The notes: generated by a model from the letters alone, not told the origin. A stretch of 64,000 nucleotides of DNA from Pseudopyrenochaeta lycopersici (GCA_003313425.1 NHZP01000010.1:806001-870000); one strand, 5' to 3'. Shown: positions 32,927 to 45,364, counted from the first letter of the stretch. Made by a program: numbers and translations.

Positions 32927-34627
32927 ATGTTCCATTCAATAAGGCGTCCGCGGTCTTCGATCACCCTAACATCGCAAACCACCAAAGACGCCTCAAGTCT
33001 TTCATCCCCACCCGCGACCCCAACTACACCTTCCGACCAGATTCAGCGATCTACAGCACCGTGTCCACCAACGCGCACCCCACGAAACGAAATATCATTT
33101 GATTGGGATGGCCCAGGAGATCCTCAAAACCCATTCAACTGGGCTACCTCAAAAAAATGGAGAGTGACATTACTGGCGTGCTTCATGACTTTCGTTGTCC
33201 AGCTTAATGGGACGATGCTCACCAGCGCCGCAGAGCAGATCAATGAAAGTTTTCACATTAGCGATGAACACTTCCCACATTCGTACTGGCCAGTCCTGTC
33301 CTGGAATCTAGGTGGTGCTGCTGCACCTCTGTTAGGGCTGCCTCTAATGGAGAATTTTGGTGTGCGAATAAGCTATTTAGTATGTTGATGAACGATTTTA
33401 CAAGAAAAAGGCCTAATGACTTGTAGATCATACTTACTTTGATGATTATATTCATCATACCGCAAGCGCTGGCTCAAAATTTCGCCACACTCATAGCCAC
33501 ACGCGCAATTACCGGAGCTTCTTCTGGCGTGCTTGCCAACATTACTTCCGGAATTGTAAGCGACATATGGAAAACTGGAAAGTCAAAAAGCTTCAGCACA
33601 TCACTTTATATTTGGTGTCTTCTTGCAGGTCTGAATATGGGCCCGGTATTCGGCAGCATTGCTATTCAGTCTACAACTTGGCGATGGTATAATTCTCATT
33701 TTGGCTTCTCTGGATTGTGACTGACCTTCAATCAGGATCTTCCTTGCCCAGATCATCGTTTACACTGCATTGCTACCAGTTCTATTTTTTCTTCTGCCGG
33801 AGGTCAGACCAGATGTGATTCTAACCCATCGCGCGCGCCATATCCATAGCTGTAGTGACAAAGAAACAAGACAAATCGTATTAGCGAACGCCGAGAAAGA
33901 ACGCAAGAATTTCAGAGATATCCTCAAAGAAACTCTCATTCGACCCACACGTATGCTCTGCACGGAAGGCGTTGTGCTCTCATTCGGTCTATGGTCAGCA
34001 TTCTGTATAGGCACTGCATTTATGTTCACTCAGTCCATTGTCCAAGTCTACAATTCACTGTATGGATGGACTTTTTTTGGTACTGGCCTCGTACAATCGG
34101 CAGTAGTTGTTGGAGAAGTCATTGGTCTCCTTGCGTCGCTTCTTCAAGATAGACTCTACTTCCTCTCCGCGAAACGCAACACAGAAACACCAGGACAACC
34201 CATCCCCGAATCGCGACTTTACCTCAGTATACCCGCCTCTTTCATCGGGCTAACAGGAGGACTGTTCTTCTTCGCGTGGACATCGTACTCTTCCATACCT
34301 TGGATTGTGCCTAGCATCTCGCTCGCCTTTGTCGGCTTCGGGATGTTCTGTTCCACCGCTGCAGTAACAACATATGTGGTTGACGCTTACGCGAAGTATG
34401 CTGCGAGTGCTATCGCGGGAATTGCATTTCTTGAGAACTTCATGGCAGCCTTCCTGCCGCTTGCTACACAGAGTATGTATCGAACGCTCGGATTTCAGTG
34501 GGCGAGTAGCTTGCTTGGGTTCATGGCTTTGGCATTGAGTTTCATTCCATTGATACTGTTAAGGTATGGAAAGCGCATCAGGAAAAACAGTCCATTTATG
34601 AGGGAGGCGGGATATGAGGAGCAGTAG
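32927..34627 (+). CDS. MFS transporter, DHA1-like (multidrug/polyamine type)
   Basis: Three exons (32927-33379, 33427-33686, 33736-34627) give 534 residues, with introns of 47 and 49 bp. The cytosolic N-terminus is Ser/Thr/Pro-rich up to the family signature FDWDGPGDPQNPFNW (59-72), which precedes helix 1 in fungal DHA1 transporters. About twelve hydrophobic segments follow, with ATRAITGASSGVLANITSG corresponding to the helix 4/5 region, a basic central loop (RHIHSCSDKETRQ ... KERKNFRD) and helices to the basic tail. It is a plasma-membrane proton-coupled exporter or uptake carrier; the substrate cannot be told. It sits directly downstream of the Gal80-like gene and upstream of the dehydrogenase, on the same strand. 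Confidence 0.92.
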
Positions 34628-35209
34628 AAATAACTGGCTTAGTAATAGAAGCTAAACCTTGAGAGAGCAAAGCCTACTTGAAATCCGCCAGCAACTTTTG
34701 GGTGCATATAACCATTAGTACAAGGGCTTTCCCCATTTATGCTGTTGAGAATATGGGTATCGTTCCTTCGTTGCGTTCTTTGCCAAATCACCTGCGTTGT
34801 ATAGTGCACAAGCTTCCTCCAATGTCGTTCCTGCCGACGATAGTCGACCTTTCGGAGTGATCGCCGACTTTGTTCATTTCTATTTCATCTCTTTAAAATG
34901 AGTCCATAAGCCTGGTTAGGCTAGAAATCGTATTGAAAAGGGCATATGTGTTGCATAGTGATAAAATGTTACTTCACGCGTGCTCAATGCCACTAGTTTC
35001 ACAGGGGGCTTGTCACGCTTGCAATTTCCGGCTAGGCATGCGAAATCCATCCTTCGGCTTTCTCACCGCAGTCAAGTTTAACCACCTTCTTTCTCGACAA
35101 CATAGTGACTCAAACTTCTTCTCCACATCTTATAAATAAGTTGCTCCCCAGTGTTCGAGTCTTGGTAATTATCCACACGCGCATTGAACACCCTATTCCG
35201 GTCGCCAAG
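34628..35209. other. Intergenic with dehydrogenase promoter
   Basis: 3' flank of the MFS gene and promoter of the dehydrogenase. A TATA-like element lies at 35131-35138. No coding sequence. Confidence 0.5.
35131..35138 (+). promoter_or_regulatory. TATA-like element of the dehydrogenase gene
   Basis: TATAAATA lies 79 bp before the ATG at 35210, a typical fungal spacing that suggests an inducible promoter. Confidence 0.5.
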
Positions 35210-36304
35210 ATGTCCACCAGTACCCAGCCCATGCATCATGTCAGCGCTTCTGAAGCAAGATTATTTATTGAGAAGGTCCTTATCGGCAACGGAGTCGGGA
35301 AAGATAATGCTATCATCGTCGCCAAGTGCCTCGTTGAAGCAGATCTTCGAGGCGTGGACACGCATGGCATGAATAGGATCCCTAGCTACATGGCACGGAT
35401 AAGAGAAGGTGTACTGGACCCACGAGCATCACCAACCTTACGCCAAGTCACTCCTGCAGTAGCCCAAGTCGACGGCCACAATGGCTTTGGGTTCCTTGCA
35501 GCGCACATGGGCATGGCTGCCGCGATTCAAATGGCCAATGAAATTGGCGTCGGCCTTGTGTCAGTCAAGCATTCGAATCATTTTGGTATGTCGGCTTGGG
35601 TAGTCCAACAAGCGCTAGACGCTGGTATGATGAGCTTGGTTTTCACAAATTCGTCTCCTGCTTTACCCGTGTGGGGAGGGAAGTCTAAGCTAATGGGCGT
35701 GTCACCCATCGCATGTGGAGCCCCAGCAGGCCAGAACGGCCGACCATTCATTATGGACATGGCGCCATCTGTCGCTGCACGTGGAAAGATATACAAAGCT
35801 CTGCGGAGAGGAGAAAGAATCCCCGAGGATTGGGCACTAGACAAGAACGGCAAGCGAACAGACGACCCTGCAAAGGCTCTTGAAGGAGTCATGCTTCCGA
35901 TGGGTGGGCCTAAAGGGTCAGCAATCGCTATCATGATGGACGTCTTCTCAGGCGTGCTTTCAGGTAGCGCATTTGCAGGCCATGTCACTAATCCTTATGA
36001 TCCGTCCAAACCAGCGGATGTTGGGCACTTCCTCGTGGCTATCAAGCCAGACCTCTTTATGAGTATCGAGGAGTTTAAAGAGAGAATGGGGTATCTGTAT
36101 CAACGAGTAACTGGGTCTGACAAGATGGAAGGCGTTGATCGCATCTTTTTCCCTGGCGAGATCGAAGACCTCAACAAGGAAAAACGGTTACAGGACGGAA
36201 TTCCCCTTGTGGAAGCCGAAGTACAAGCGCTCAACAGGGAGGCCGAGCGCGTCGGAGCCTCATCCATTACCACCGGACCGCCGCCAATTAAGTCCCGTCT
36301 GTAG
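35210..36304 (+). CDS. Malate/L-lactate dehydrogenase family (MDH type 2) oxidoreductase
   Basis: A single exon of 364 residues. The family uses NAD(P)H to interconvert 2-keto and 2-hydroxy acids; members include malate, L-sulfolactate, ureidoglycolate and 2,3-diketo-L-gulonate dehydrogenases, and it is unrelated to the classical Rossmann LDH/MDH. Family hallmarks are visible: DLRGVDTHGMNRIPSYM with the conserved H52, the VKHSNHFG motif (119-126), the nucleotide/substrate loop around NSSPALPVWGG, and MGGPKGSAIAIMMDVFSGVLSG. The tail from about 330 is family-typical. An in-frame open stretch to 35105 lacks ATG, so ATG 35210 is chosen. No targeting signal. A sugar-acid or hydroxy-acid substrate would fit the neighbouring carriers; that is inference. 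Confidence 0.93.
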   Translation: MSTSTQPMHHVSASEARLFIEKVLIGNGVGKDNAIIVAKCLVEADLRGVDTHGMNRIPSYMARIREGVLDPRASPTLRQVTPAVAQVDGHNGFGFLAAHMGMAAAIQMANEIGVGLVSVKHSNHFGMSAWVVQQALDAGMMSLVFTNSSPALPVWGGKSKLMGVSPIACGAPAGQNGRPFIMDMAPSVAARGKIYKALRRGERIPEDWALDKNGKRTDDPAKALEGVMLPMGGPKGSAIAIMMDVFSGVLSGSAFAGHVTNPYDPSKPADVGHFLVAIKPDLFMSIEEFKERMGYLYQRVTGSDKMEGVDRIFFPGEIEDLNKEKRLQDGIPLVEAEVQALNREAERVGASSITTGPPPIKSRL

Positions 36305-37122
36305 TATCCTCCGCTCATTTCATGTCCGACTTCCTCGGACCCAAATTTGTCGAAGAGCAGGCCTCGTGACGGGACAGCGCTAGAAAACGTGCCGCCATCG
36401 AACCATGATCGCTATTCTCCGTAACGCCATCTGCCAATGGCAAAGCTTACTTTCTCGGCTCTACCTCGGAACCACGCCCTCGTAACGCAAATTTTGAGGT
36501 CGCTGACAGATGTGCCGATTCATGGGGATATCCAGGATTGATGCGGGGTGACCTCAACATCCCTTGCTGACATTTTATTGGTCGGTGGCGCCGATGCTAA
36601 GCTCCACAAGCAGCAAAGTCAAGGATGCTTTCTCCACTCAAGCACGCAAAGCTCTGCGCCGCGCCTGGGCATGTAACATCGGCGTGCAGCTGGTCGTCGC
36701 AAGGTCTTGCAACCTTGCCGCAGGCCACCTTTTCGCCTTCGATTATCGCCCTCCTTACCTGAATGAGTAGAAACCAGTAACCCGGGAACGACCGACGGCC
36801 GCGGGCGCAACGACCTGACTGGAAAAACACGAGTTTGAAGCTATCTCGCCAATTACAGCTGTGCAAATTATGATAGTCCGACACTCGAATCAACCTGAAC
36901 CCCAAACCCGGGGTTCTGGGGTATGATCGGGGTAGGCGAGCATTGCCTGACTGCTCCCGCATTTGTACATCTCCGCCATTGCTCCACACAGCGGGGATCC
37001 AAGTATAAGACCAGCCGTTCTCCTAGAATCGTGAAGACTCTCCATCTGCTTGTGACCGATCCTCTCAACTCGCCAAGCATCGATCGTACTCTCGTACTTC
37101 AATAACGGTCACCTTGCCCAGC
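36305..37122. promoter_or_regulatory. Promoter region of the sugar-type transporter
   Basis: No credible exon. Upstream of the transporter ATG are three matches to the CreA consensus SYGGRG (CCGGGG 36908-36913, CTGGGG 36916-36921, GCGGGG 36991-36996) and a TATA-like AGTATAAGA at about 37002-37010. Confidence 0.5.
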
Positions 37123-38950
37123 ATGTGGAATCCGTGGCGCGAGAATCTGAAAGACACGCCGAAGGAGTCGCTCAACTGGCGTCTCTGGTATGGTGTTTTC
37201 GGTAGGCTCACAATCGCATACATCGTCATTTGCGTCTCAACTAACATTGTGCAGTCTTTGGTCTTATGGGCGCCGCCCGAGGCATCGACGAGGGTCTCAT
37301 TGGCACGACAGCCGAACTTGAACCCTTCAAGAGGAAGTTTGGTCTTAACGACCCGAGCAAGTCAAAGCATGACCACGCCGAACTATTGTCAAATATTACC
37401 TCCATGGTGCAAATGGGCTCAATCCTCGGAGCTTTAATTGCCTTTGTCATTACAGATCGCATTGGCCGTCTTTGGGCGACACGACAGCTCTGCCTCGTGT
37501 GGGTTACCGGAATCTCCATCTTCCTTGCCAGTTCAAAGACTGGATCTATCGGACAGATTTATGCGGGTAGATTCATCGCTGGTATTGGTATTGGCCAGAC
37601 CACCGTCGTCGCACCAACCTACCTTGCCGAGACCGCTCCAAGGGCTATTCGAGGCCTTTGTGTATGTGCCTTTGCTGGATCAGTCTACATGTAAGGAAAC
37701 CGCCCACTTTACTTGGCTTTGACAAATGCTAATGACTGTCAGTGGTATCATGCTTGCTTACTTTGCTTCCTGGGGCTCGTCGATACATATCTCTTCTGCC
37801 ACAGATGCTCAGTGGCTTGTTCCCAACAGCATGCACTTGATGTTCGCCGGTATTATCTTTACCCTCTCGTTCTTCAGCCGTGAGAGCCCGCGCTGGCTGG
37901 TCAAAGTTGGTCGCCACGAGGAAGCACTCGAAAATCTGTCCCTCCTCCGACAGCTGCCTCCTGACCACCCTTACGTCTCATCTGAGATCATCGATATCAA
38001 TGACCAGCTCAACCGTGAGCGAGAGGCTACCATGGGAACTACTTGGCTGGGTCCTGTCCGCGAGCTTTTCTCAAGCAAAGCCAATCTTTACCGCATCCAA
38101 CTCAGTGTTATGTCTCAATTGCTTTCGCAATGGTCTGGCGCGAATAGTATCACAATTTACGCTCCTCAGTATTTTGCGATGATGGGCACTACTGGCCAAA
38201 ACGAGAAGCTCTTCGCAACTGCCATTTTTGGTGTTGTGAAATTCGTCTCAAGTATGCTCTGTGCCTTCTTCCTCATCGATTACTTTGGCCGCAAGCGCGC
38301 TCTATCCACCGGTATTACTCTTCAGCTGTGCTCAATGCTGTATATGGCCATCTTCCTGCTCATCGACAACAAGGTCTCCGACAAGAGCGTGCCGCAAACT
38401 GCAAGCCAGAAGCATGCGGCCATGGGCGCCATTGTCATGATTTACTTCAGCGGCTTTGGATGGGCTCTTGGATGGAACAGTATCCAGTACTTGATCAACT
38501 CTGAAATCTACCCGCTCAGGTTGAGGGCTTTGGGTGGATCGATCGCCATGACATTCCACTTTGTCAATCAGTATGGCAACAGCAAGGTAAGAATCTCTGA
38601 AAAGACCCCCATGGATATTTCATACTAACCCGTTACAGGCTGTACCACTGATGTTCATCTCCATGACTACCGGCGGCACGATGCTCTTCTTCTCTTGCGT
38701 CACAGCCGTCGGCCTCGCATGGGTATTCTTCTTCCTCCCCGAGACCACTGGAAAGTCCCTCGAAGCCATGGACGAGATGTTCAACCTCCCATGGTACCTC
38801 ATCGGCCGCAAGGGCGCTGAGCTCACAAGGGGCACAGGCGGCATGTCCGAAGTGCTCGACACAGCCGGAGAAAAGGAGGCGACCGCCCAGATCGAAGACG
38901 CGGCTGACAGGGCCAGTGTGGAACGTCACAGGGCAGAGCAGAAGGTTTAG
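37123..38950 (+). CDS. MFS sugar-porter family transporter (quinate/sugar type)
   Basis: Four exons (37123-37201, 37255-37690, 37743-38586, 38639-38950) give 556 residues; introns are 52-53 bp. This is a plasma-membrane proton symporter of sugars or related polyols/acids. Sugar-porter signatures are present in order: DRIGRLWATR after helix 2, GRFIAGIGIGQTTVVAPTYLAE and APRAIRG around helices 4-5, ESPRWL before the central loop, then DYFGRKRAL and PETTGKSLE after helix 12. The N-terminal GIDEGLIGTT region and the long loop (FKRKFGLNDPSKSKHDHAE, extracellular) are typical of filamentous-fungal quinate/galacturonate-like carriers. It follows the dehydrogenase on the same strand, with possible CreA sites upstream. 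Confidence 0.93.
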
Positions 38951-39716
38951 ACTTAGCACTCGTCAATTTTGGAAGCTTGCTCAAATTGCAGTGTAGCGGA
39001 AGAAGCTGTTGAGATCTGCAGATGCGGAACAAACACACTTCTATGACTTTATTATTCACACGACGAAATGAATCAGTTTTACGTGGAAATGTTTACATAC
39101 ACACTCCGTCTTTTCTTGCTCAAATGTGATGCACAGATAAATCTAATCTCAATACTCTACATTGTTCTGCCGCCATCGGCAGCAAACTCTAGACCAACGA
39201 ATAGAGAATAGAAGAAGATAGACTGCATCCAGTCACAGTCCCCCTTGCACAACCACAAGATTCGCAGCCTTGATTCGATATTCTCCCAAGTTGCCATGCT
39301 TGAACACGTATATCGTCCTTTCCCTCGAATCGGGTAAAAGCCCCTGTGAGAGAATCCGCATCAACCAGAACCGGTTGGCGCACTGCGTGAACCTTCCCCT
39401 TCTGGTTGGTATTCTCTAAGGACGGGATGAGCAAGCGGACGACTAGGACAACGCGATCAGGGGATCGCGATGAAGAAAGGTGTAAAAGAGGGAAAGAAGA
39501 AGAGGATCTGCATTGCTTGCTCCATGGGAGCCATATTTGTCGAAGACGATGAGAAATCCGGAAAACCGGCCACCCCAGACCGAGCCAATGCCCCGCAGCG
39601 CCAGAGAAAATGCTCAAAAGGTAAAGTATGTACAATGAACACCAATAACACATCCAAGAAGTCATCATCTGCAGGAAAAAAAATTGCTTCTTGGCCATCA
39701 GAACTCCAGGCACTGA
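38951..39716. other. Convergent 3' flanks
   Basis: This lies between the transporter stop and the minus-strand gelsolin-repeat gene. Open frames here on the minus strand are continuations past its stop codon. No other feature. Confidence 0.5.
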
Positions 39717-42700
39717 TCACCGTCTGGTGGCCTCGATAGCTTTTTCAAGCCCAACAATCCTCAAACTCTTGCCCCTTCCCAACTTCCCTCTCATCAGTCC
39801 AGCGGCGGGAATGAGTGCGTCGTCCCAGTGTCTGAAGACAGCTTTCATGTCACGAGGTACACCCTCCATCACGACGGTGGTGACAGGCATAAAGGGGCGA
39901 TCTTCCTCTGAGACGGCAAGGATGGCAAATTCTTGAGCGAAGAGGAGAGCGGTGCTGAAGGCCGGGGCTTGGGTGCGAGATAAGGCGCCAATAATACTAT
40001 TACGCGTTAGCTTGCAATTCATGAATGTGTTTGAGAAGGAAGGGGAACTTACATATACATCTCAAAGAATGCATCAAGAACGTAAATATGCTCTGGCTCC
40101 AAGTCTCGTTGACAAAACGGCATGATCTCCCTGATCTCAGTCTTCACAGTACTACTGGGAGACTTGGGCGTAATGGGCGTCTGTGGCCTCTGTTCAGCAT
40201 TCGCTCCATTTCCGTTCCAAGACGGCCGGCGCAGCTGCGCGAAGAAGGAGCTGCTCACCTGGAGTGCTTGGCCCCATCCCCCGGCCTGGCCCGTCGCTTG
40301 CTCAACCTTGAAAAGGCGAGCGCGGTATTTGTCTGAGGTGGACTTGTAGCGCCAGTGATCTGCGGAACGTGGAATCGCAGGGCCTTTCGTTGGAGTTGCG
40401 GGCGGTGGGAATGTCTCCATGAACAAAGATGGCTCAGCACCTTCGTCGATCTCTGTGAAATCGCCGGTGGGTGCAAGGTCCATGCCCATCAGGCGCGCGC
40501 CTGAAAGCTCCTCGGCGGAGCAACCACGGCCTTTCCAGAGGAATACTTTGCCGGCGGATGTTGAAACGAGGTACGGGAAAGCGGAGCAAAGGCTCTTGAG
40601 AGAAAAGTCGACTTCATCGAAGGCTAGATGGCCGAGATGCCGACGTCCACAGAGCATGAACTCTTTCGAGGCTGGTTTTGCGCCCCGCCTTGTAATGACG
40701 ATGCCGCCTAGGGCTTCGAAAAAGTGAGGGGGCTCCTGGCCTTGTCGAACAGTCACGAGTCTTCCTTGATTCTGCTTTGCGTGGTTCTTGGCGAATAATT
40801 GCACATCTTCAAGTGTAGGCTCTGCAACACCGTTGCCGGCCCAGAGGTATACGTCTGTATGGCGCGCCCCCTTCGAGTCTCCGAAGACATGTGTGCACAA
40901 GTACATGGAGTCCTGGAAAAGGACATGTTCTTCTTGCATAGGGATTGCGGACAGCTTGCCATCTCCGTTCACTTCTTGTATCTGCTTCCGCAGTGTTCTG
41001 ATTTTCCCGTTCGGCCCAAGATCGAGTGGTGGCGAATTGAGGATTAGTACTGTGTCGATATTTTCCGGTAGCTGACCTTCTGTTACTGGAGCCTCATCGA
41101 AAAACTCTGCAAACATTCCGTCATGCTTCTCCGGTATTGGCGTCGGTTTGAAAGGCTCGGATTGGGGCCTGTTTGCGCTGCCTGGCGGTGATACAGGCAA
41201 GCCTTTTGGAGGCTGTGGACTTGACTCTCGCGAGCGGGATGCAACCAGGCCGCCCAAGCTACCGAGACTAAATCCCAAACCAACTGGCTTTGGCTTTGGT
41301 GGCAGGGGTTTTGACTCGATCGGGGACAAAGGCTTTGACACCGGCGGCTCCGGGAGGGGTTTCGTGTCGGGTTCTGGTGATCTAATGAGGCCCGCATCTC
41401 TCATAGCAGCTTGCTCGTCCGCTTTAGTTGGTAGCTTGATAGGCGACTTCGCCCTAGCCGGTGCAGGAGACGAAGACGCTGATTGTCTACCCCAGAGTGT
41501 AGTTGCACTCCTGACAGAAGAGAAGGTAGACTTCTCAGGGGAAGGCTCATCTTTGGTTGGCGAGACATCTACATTCGGTGTTGAGATCTCCTTGAGCGGT
41601 GTTGATCTGGGCGTTTCTACTGCAGGTTTGGCGGAAAGATTGGGTGATGGGCGTGAGAACTGTGATTGGGATCCTGCAGGAGATGAAGCCGGCGATAGCG
41701 GCTTTGGTGTCTCGACTGCCTTTGACAACGTGGTCTTTTGCGGTGTGCTATATGGTCCGGAAACTCTCCTGTCTGTCTCCAGTGATGCAGGCTTCTTAGG
41801 TATCCCTGGCGAGGATGGCTTCGGCGAAACAATAGACTCCGGTCGTGGCGACTTCTTCGGAGTAGCTTGAGACCCAGAAACTTTTCTTTCTAACTCCAGT
41901 GATGCTGGCTTCTTTGGAGGCTCCGGAGTTGACATCTTTCCGAAATTGCCTGACGCTACCCGAAGCGACTTGACCGGCGCTACAGGCTTATCAGCTATCG
42001 ACTGCCTGGCCGGCGTCTTCGTCACTGGGGTTGCGTCTGATGGACCGTCAGTCTTGGAAGTCACAGAACTGGGAAGAACATGCTCAGGTTTGACCAACGG
42101 AACAGCAGTAACAGAAGTAGTCGCCTTCTCTGGGACCTTCTCCTGTTCGGCAGATGTCTGCTTTGTGGCGGGTGCTCGTCTTTTTGGTCCACGAGCTCGA
42201 CCCTTAGTCATGTGCTGTAGTTCCGGTGCGGGTCCAGACTTCTGTTCCTGAGCGGGTCTTGAAGGAGACAGGTCTAACTCAGCACTTGAGGTAGACTTGT
42301 TAGTAGCCAGAGGGGGCGGCCCTCGAGCGAGCATGCCAGCTAACGCAGGATTGAAACGGCCCGCCAGCTTGCTAGAAATGGCCGGCTCTTTAGATGGAAA
42401 CGATGGAGCGGACTGAGCAGGCTTGCCCTCGCTGGTGAACTTGATTGATCCTAAGCTCTTCTTTCTGGCTATTGCTTCTGGTGGAGGATCCTTTTCTTTC
42501 TGTGGAGAGCCTGATCTGGGGCCACTTTCTGCCCGGGTCAAGGTTCTCCTCATTGCAATTGCCTCTGGCGGCGGAGCTGGTTGCGATATACTCTCTGACC
42601 GCTTCAGAACTGATCCTTCTTCCTTGGCCTTCTCTAACATAGCCGTCTTTTTGCTTAGAATGCTCTCTCTGAACTCATCGCGGCGCACTGTTGGTTTTGG

Positions 42701-44937
42701 CCCACCGGTAACATTTAGAGCATTCTTTCCTCGTGTGATGTTATCTTTGAGAGGGTCAGGCGCGACATAGTTCTTCGTCTCTGCCTTTCTGAGCTTCCCA
42801 AAGACGTTCTGGAACTCGTTCACTTGATCATTCTTTGAGGCATCCCCTATTGGTTGCCGCGGCTTTAATCCAGCTCGGAAGTCCTTCTTGGGAGGAGTTT
42901 CTGGTTTCGGTTTCACTGCTGGTACGGCACGTGCGGGGTCTTTGGTGAATCGCGAAGCTGCTACTTGGGCGGGAGTCGATGATGGAGTAGCTTTAGTATC
43001 TGGCTCTGCCACTGCAGCTTTGGAGGGAGCTGGTGATGGAGCTTCTTTAGAAGTTGGGTCCGCCGACACCTCAGAAGGGTTTGTTTCGTCTTTCGAAGGT
43101 AGTACCTCGTCACTCAACGACGGCTTCGATGATACTGCAGGCTTCGGCTTGGACACAGGATCCATTGGCTTCTCGGGCTTCAGTTCTGGAGGCTCCTCCT
43201 TCTTGGGCGATTCTGGCCTGCGGAATCCTACAGGCTTCAGTTGAATGTCCTTGATTGGTGAGGTGCGGCCAGAACCTAGACCGTCCGCAGGGGGGCTTTG
43301 AAGAGGATTGACTTTGCCAAGATCGACGCTACCCCGTTGCTGTTTTATACGGTTGATCTCAGTCATCCACGCAGGTTGCGGTGGAGGCGGTTGCTTCGGC
43401 TTTGGTGATTCGGGTCTGCTTAGCGCACTTTCCAACCAGCTTGACTTTGTCGGACTCCATCGCTTAGACGGGCTGGGAGGAGAGGTTTCATCCTGAGGTT
43501 GGTCCTTCTCGCTGAAGGTCGAGGCAACAGATTTGCTCCTACTGTGACGTGGCAGTGCAGGCTTGACAAACTCATCCTTGGAGGTGTTGTCCTTGTCTAG
43601 GCCTTTGATGACGGTTGCATTGCTGTAACTTGACGAAGGACGTGATGAGGGTTCGATGGAGTTATCCCTACTCAGTGTAGGGGGCCGCTCCATCTTCGAT
43701 AGTGATCCGGCTCCCGCCACAACGCTTCCGCGATTGCTCAAGGTAGAGTTCTGCCTAGTCAAGCCTGGCGGTGTCTGTGTGCTCCACCTCTTGCTTACGC
43801 TGTCGCTGCGCTTGAGCATGGCGCTCTGTACGAAGCCTCCCATGCCTTTAGTTGGCGAGGCCGGGCGCTCCCGCTCAGGCGAGATCCTCCCTTGCGTTGG
43901 AGACATGGCGAGTCCGCGGGCCGAGCTTGCGTTGTCCCCGCCGTCGACGGACGAGTCCTGTTCGGAAGGTGGGGCGAACTTTTGGGAATCCAAGACTGGC
44001 AGAGGTGACCGCGTCTTCGCTATTGTTTCGGCGTCTCCGCCAGAGATCGACGTGTTTGTGGAGAAGCGGTTGCTCAGCAGAGCGCTCCCTCGGACCGACT
44101 CTCCACGCGAGCCAGGAGAGCTTGAACGTATGCTCTCTGGAGGCGGGCTGCTGATTTCTGGCTCTACAGTAGACTCCCTCGACATGCCAGGCAGTTGTCG
44201 CTTGCCTGATATTGACCCTGCGTCTGAAGCATTGTCTTCCTGGTTTTTCCGATATGCTGCCGAGCCAATCCCCCTGTCTGCTGTCTGTCGGAACCACGTA
44301 GGGTCTTTGGCGCCCAGTGAGGCTGCAATGGAGCTCCTCGAAGGCGTCGGTTCGGGAGAAGAGGGCTCGGGAGTGGCGAGAGGTGAGCCGCTGGTGGGCC
44401 GTTCTGGAGACCGCGATGCCATTGACAGCGGCCGCCGCATGCTGCCCGACTGCGGTCTCTTGTTCCATGAGAGGGTGCCTGAGCGGCCCAGTGCGGCAGC
44501 GCTTGTGGCCGGTTTCTTGGGTTCCGTCTCCTCGAGGGTGGTGGGCGCGGGCGAGCTGGTCAGGTGCTGCAGCGACTCTTCGCGAGCCGGGTCCTGCGGC
44601 GGCGGCGGACTCATGGTGGGCGTGGGTGTGCTGGCAGCCTTGTCCTGCATAGCCCGTGGGGTGTCAGCGGCAGAGGGCAGCGATTGCGGTGTGTTTGGCT
44701 TGTCGGGAGAGATGGAGCGCGCTCGTTCTGGGTTTGAAAAACATCAGCCATGTGCATGCAGGGTTTACGGGCAACAAAGTCAGACTACCCACCTGCTCTG
44801 CGTGCAAGTCTCTCGCTGCGGCCTTGGATCAGCTCCTCCTCGAGCCTCTTCACTCGCTCGGCGTCTTGCTGGTCGCGCTGCTCGCCCAGTGCTCGAATCC
44901 GTTGCACGAACTCGGAGGGATCGATTTCCTCGGACAT
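39717..44937 (-). CDS. DUF4045 / gelsolin-repeat protein
   Basis: Three exons, complement(join(39717..39996, 40053..44727, 44793..44937)), give 1,699 residues. The N-terminus (MSEEIDPSEFVQRIRALGEQ... then EELIQGRSERLARRAERAR) is a charged helix. The next 1,100 residues are an extremely Ser/Pro/Lys-rich disordered region (the DUF4045-type part) with many SP/TP sites and repeated P-K-K-P-A-S-L-E motifs. The C-terminal third has gelsolin-like repeats: DVYLWAGNGVAEPTLEDVQLFAKN, KVFLWKGRGCSAEELSGAR, and a last repeat completed by exon 3 (HIYVLDAFFEMYIIIGALSR). Gelsolin repeats bind actin and calcium in animals. The fungal members are little studied and lack a villin headpiece here. The very large second exon is uninterrupted. 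Confidence 0.92.
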
Positions 44938-45364
44938 GGTGGGTACGCTTGGTAAACACAGACCCGTCCGTGCTGCAAGACAGTTGCGCGAGGGATGAAG
45001 TTGCTCGGCAGTGAAGGGCAATCCTGGACGATTCTGGAGCTAGACAGTCGTTAAATTGTCGAATGCTCGGCTACCGCATGTCTGGCCAGAGCGTCGCAGG
45101 CTTCAGCTACCGTTATGTTTCAAATATGCTGAAACCAAGATCGACAGCGGATAAAGTCGAGCACAAGACAGCAAGCGAATGGCAGAGAGTGTGATGGCCT
45201 GCAGATCACGCAGGTGGTTTCAAACGGCTGTTTGTTTTGATTCCAATTGCTGAGACGCCAGCTCCACATGGGAACAGTTGGGGCTTGTCAAAACTCCGCT
45301 ACACTACCCGCTTCAGGCTTTGGGGCTGCGTTGCCCCTTGCGCCCATGCTGTGCTTGACACCCA
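44938..45364. other. Short intergenic region
   Basis: Promoter of the gelsolin-repeat gene and 3' flank of the ARL2 gene, both on the minus strand. No other feature seen. Confidence 0.5.

Noticed and set aside
27832..38950. Interpretation as a polyketide or nonribosomal-peptide cluster
   Set aside because: A P450 and MFS carriers are present, but there is no synthase, terpene cyclase or prenyltransferase in the window.
43656..45014. Open plus-strand frame of 452 codons
   Set aside because: It is antisense to the gelsolin-repeat gene, where Ser/Pro-rich coding sequence leaves few stops on the other strand. It has no domains and crosses that gene's intron.
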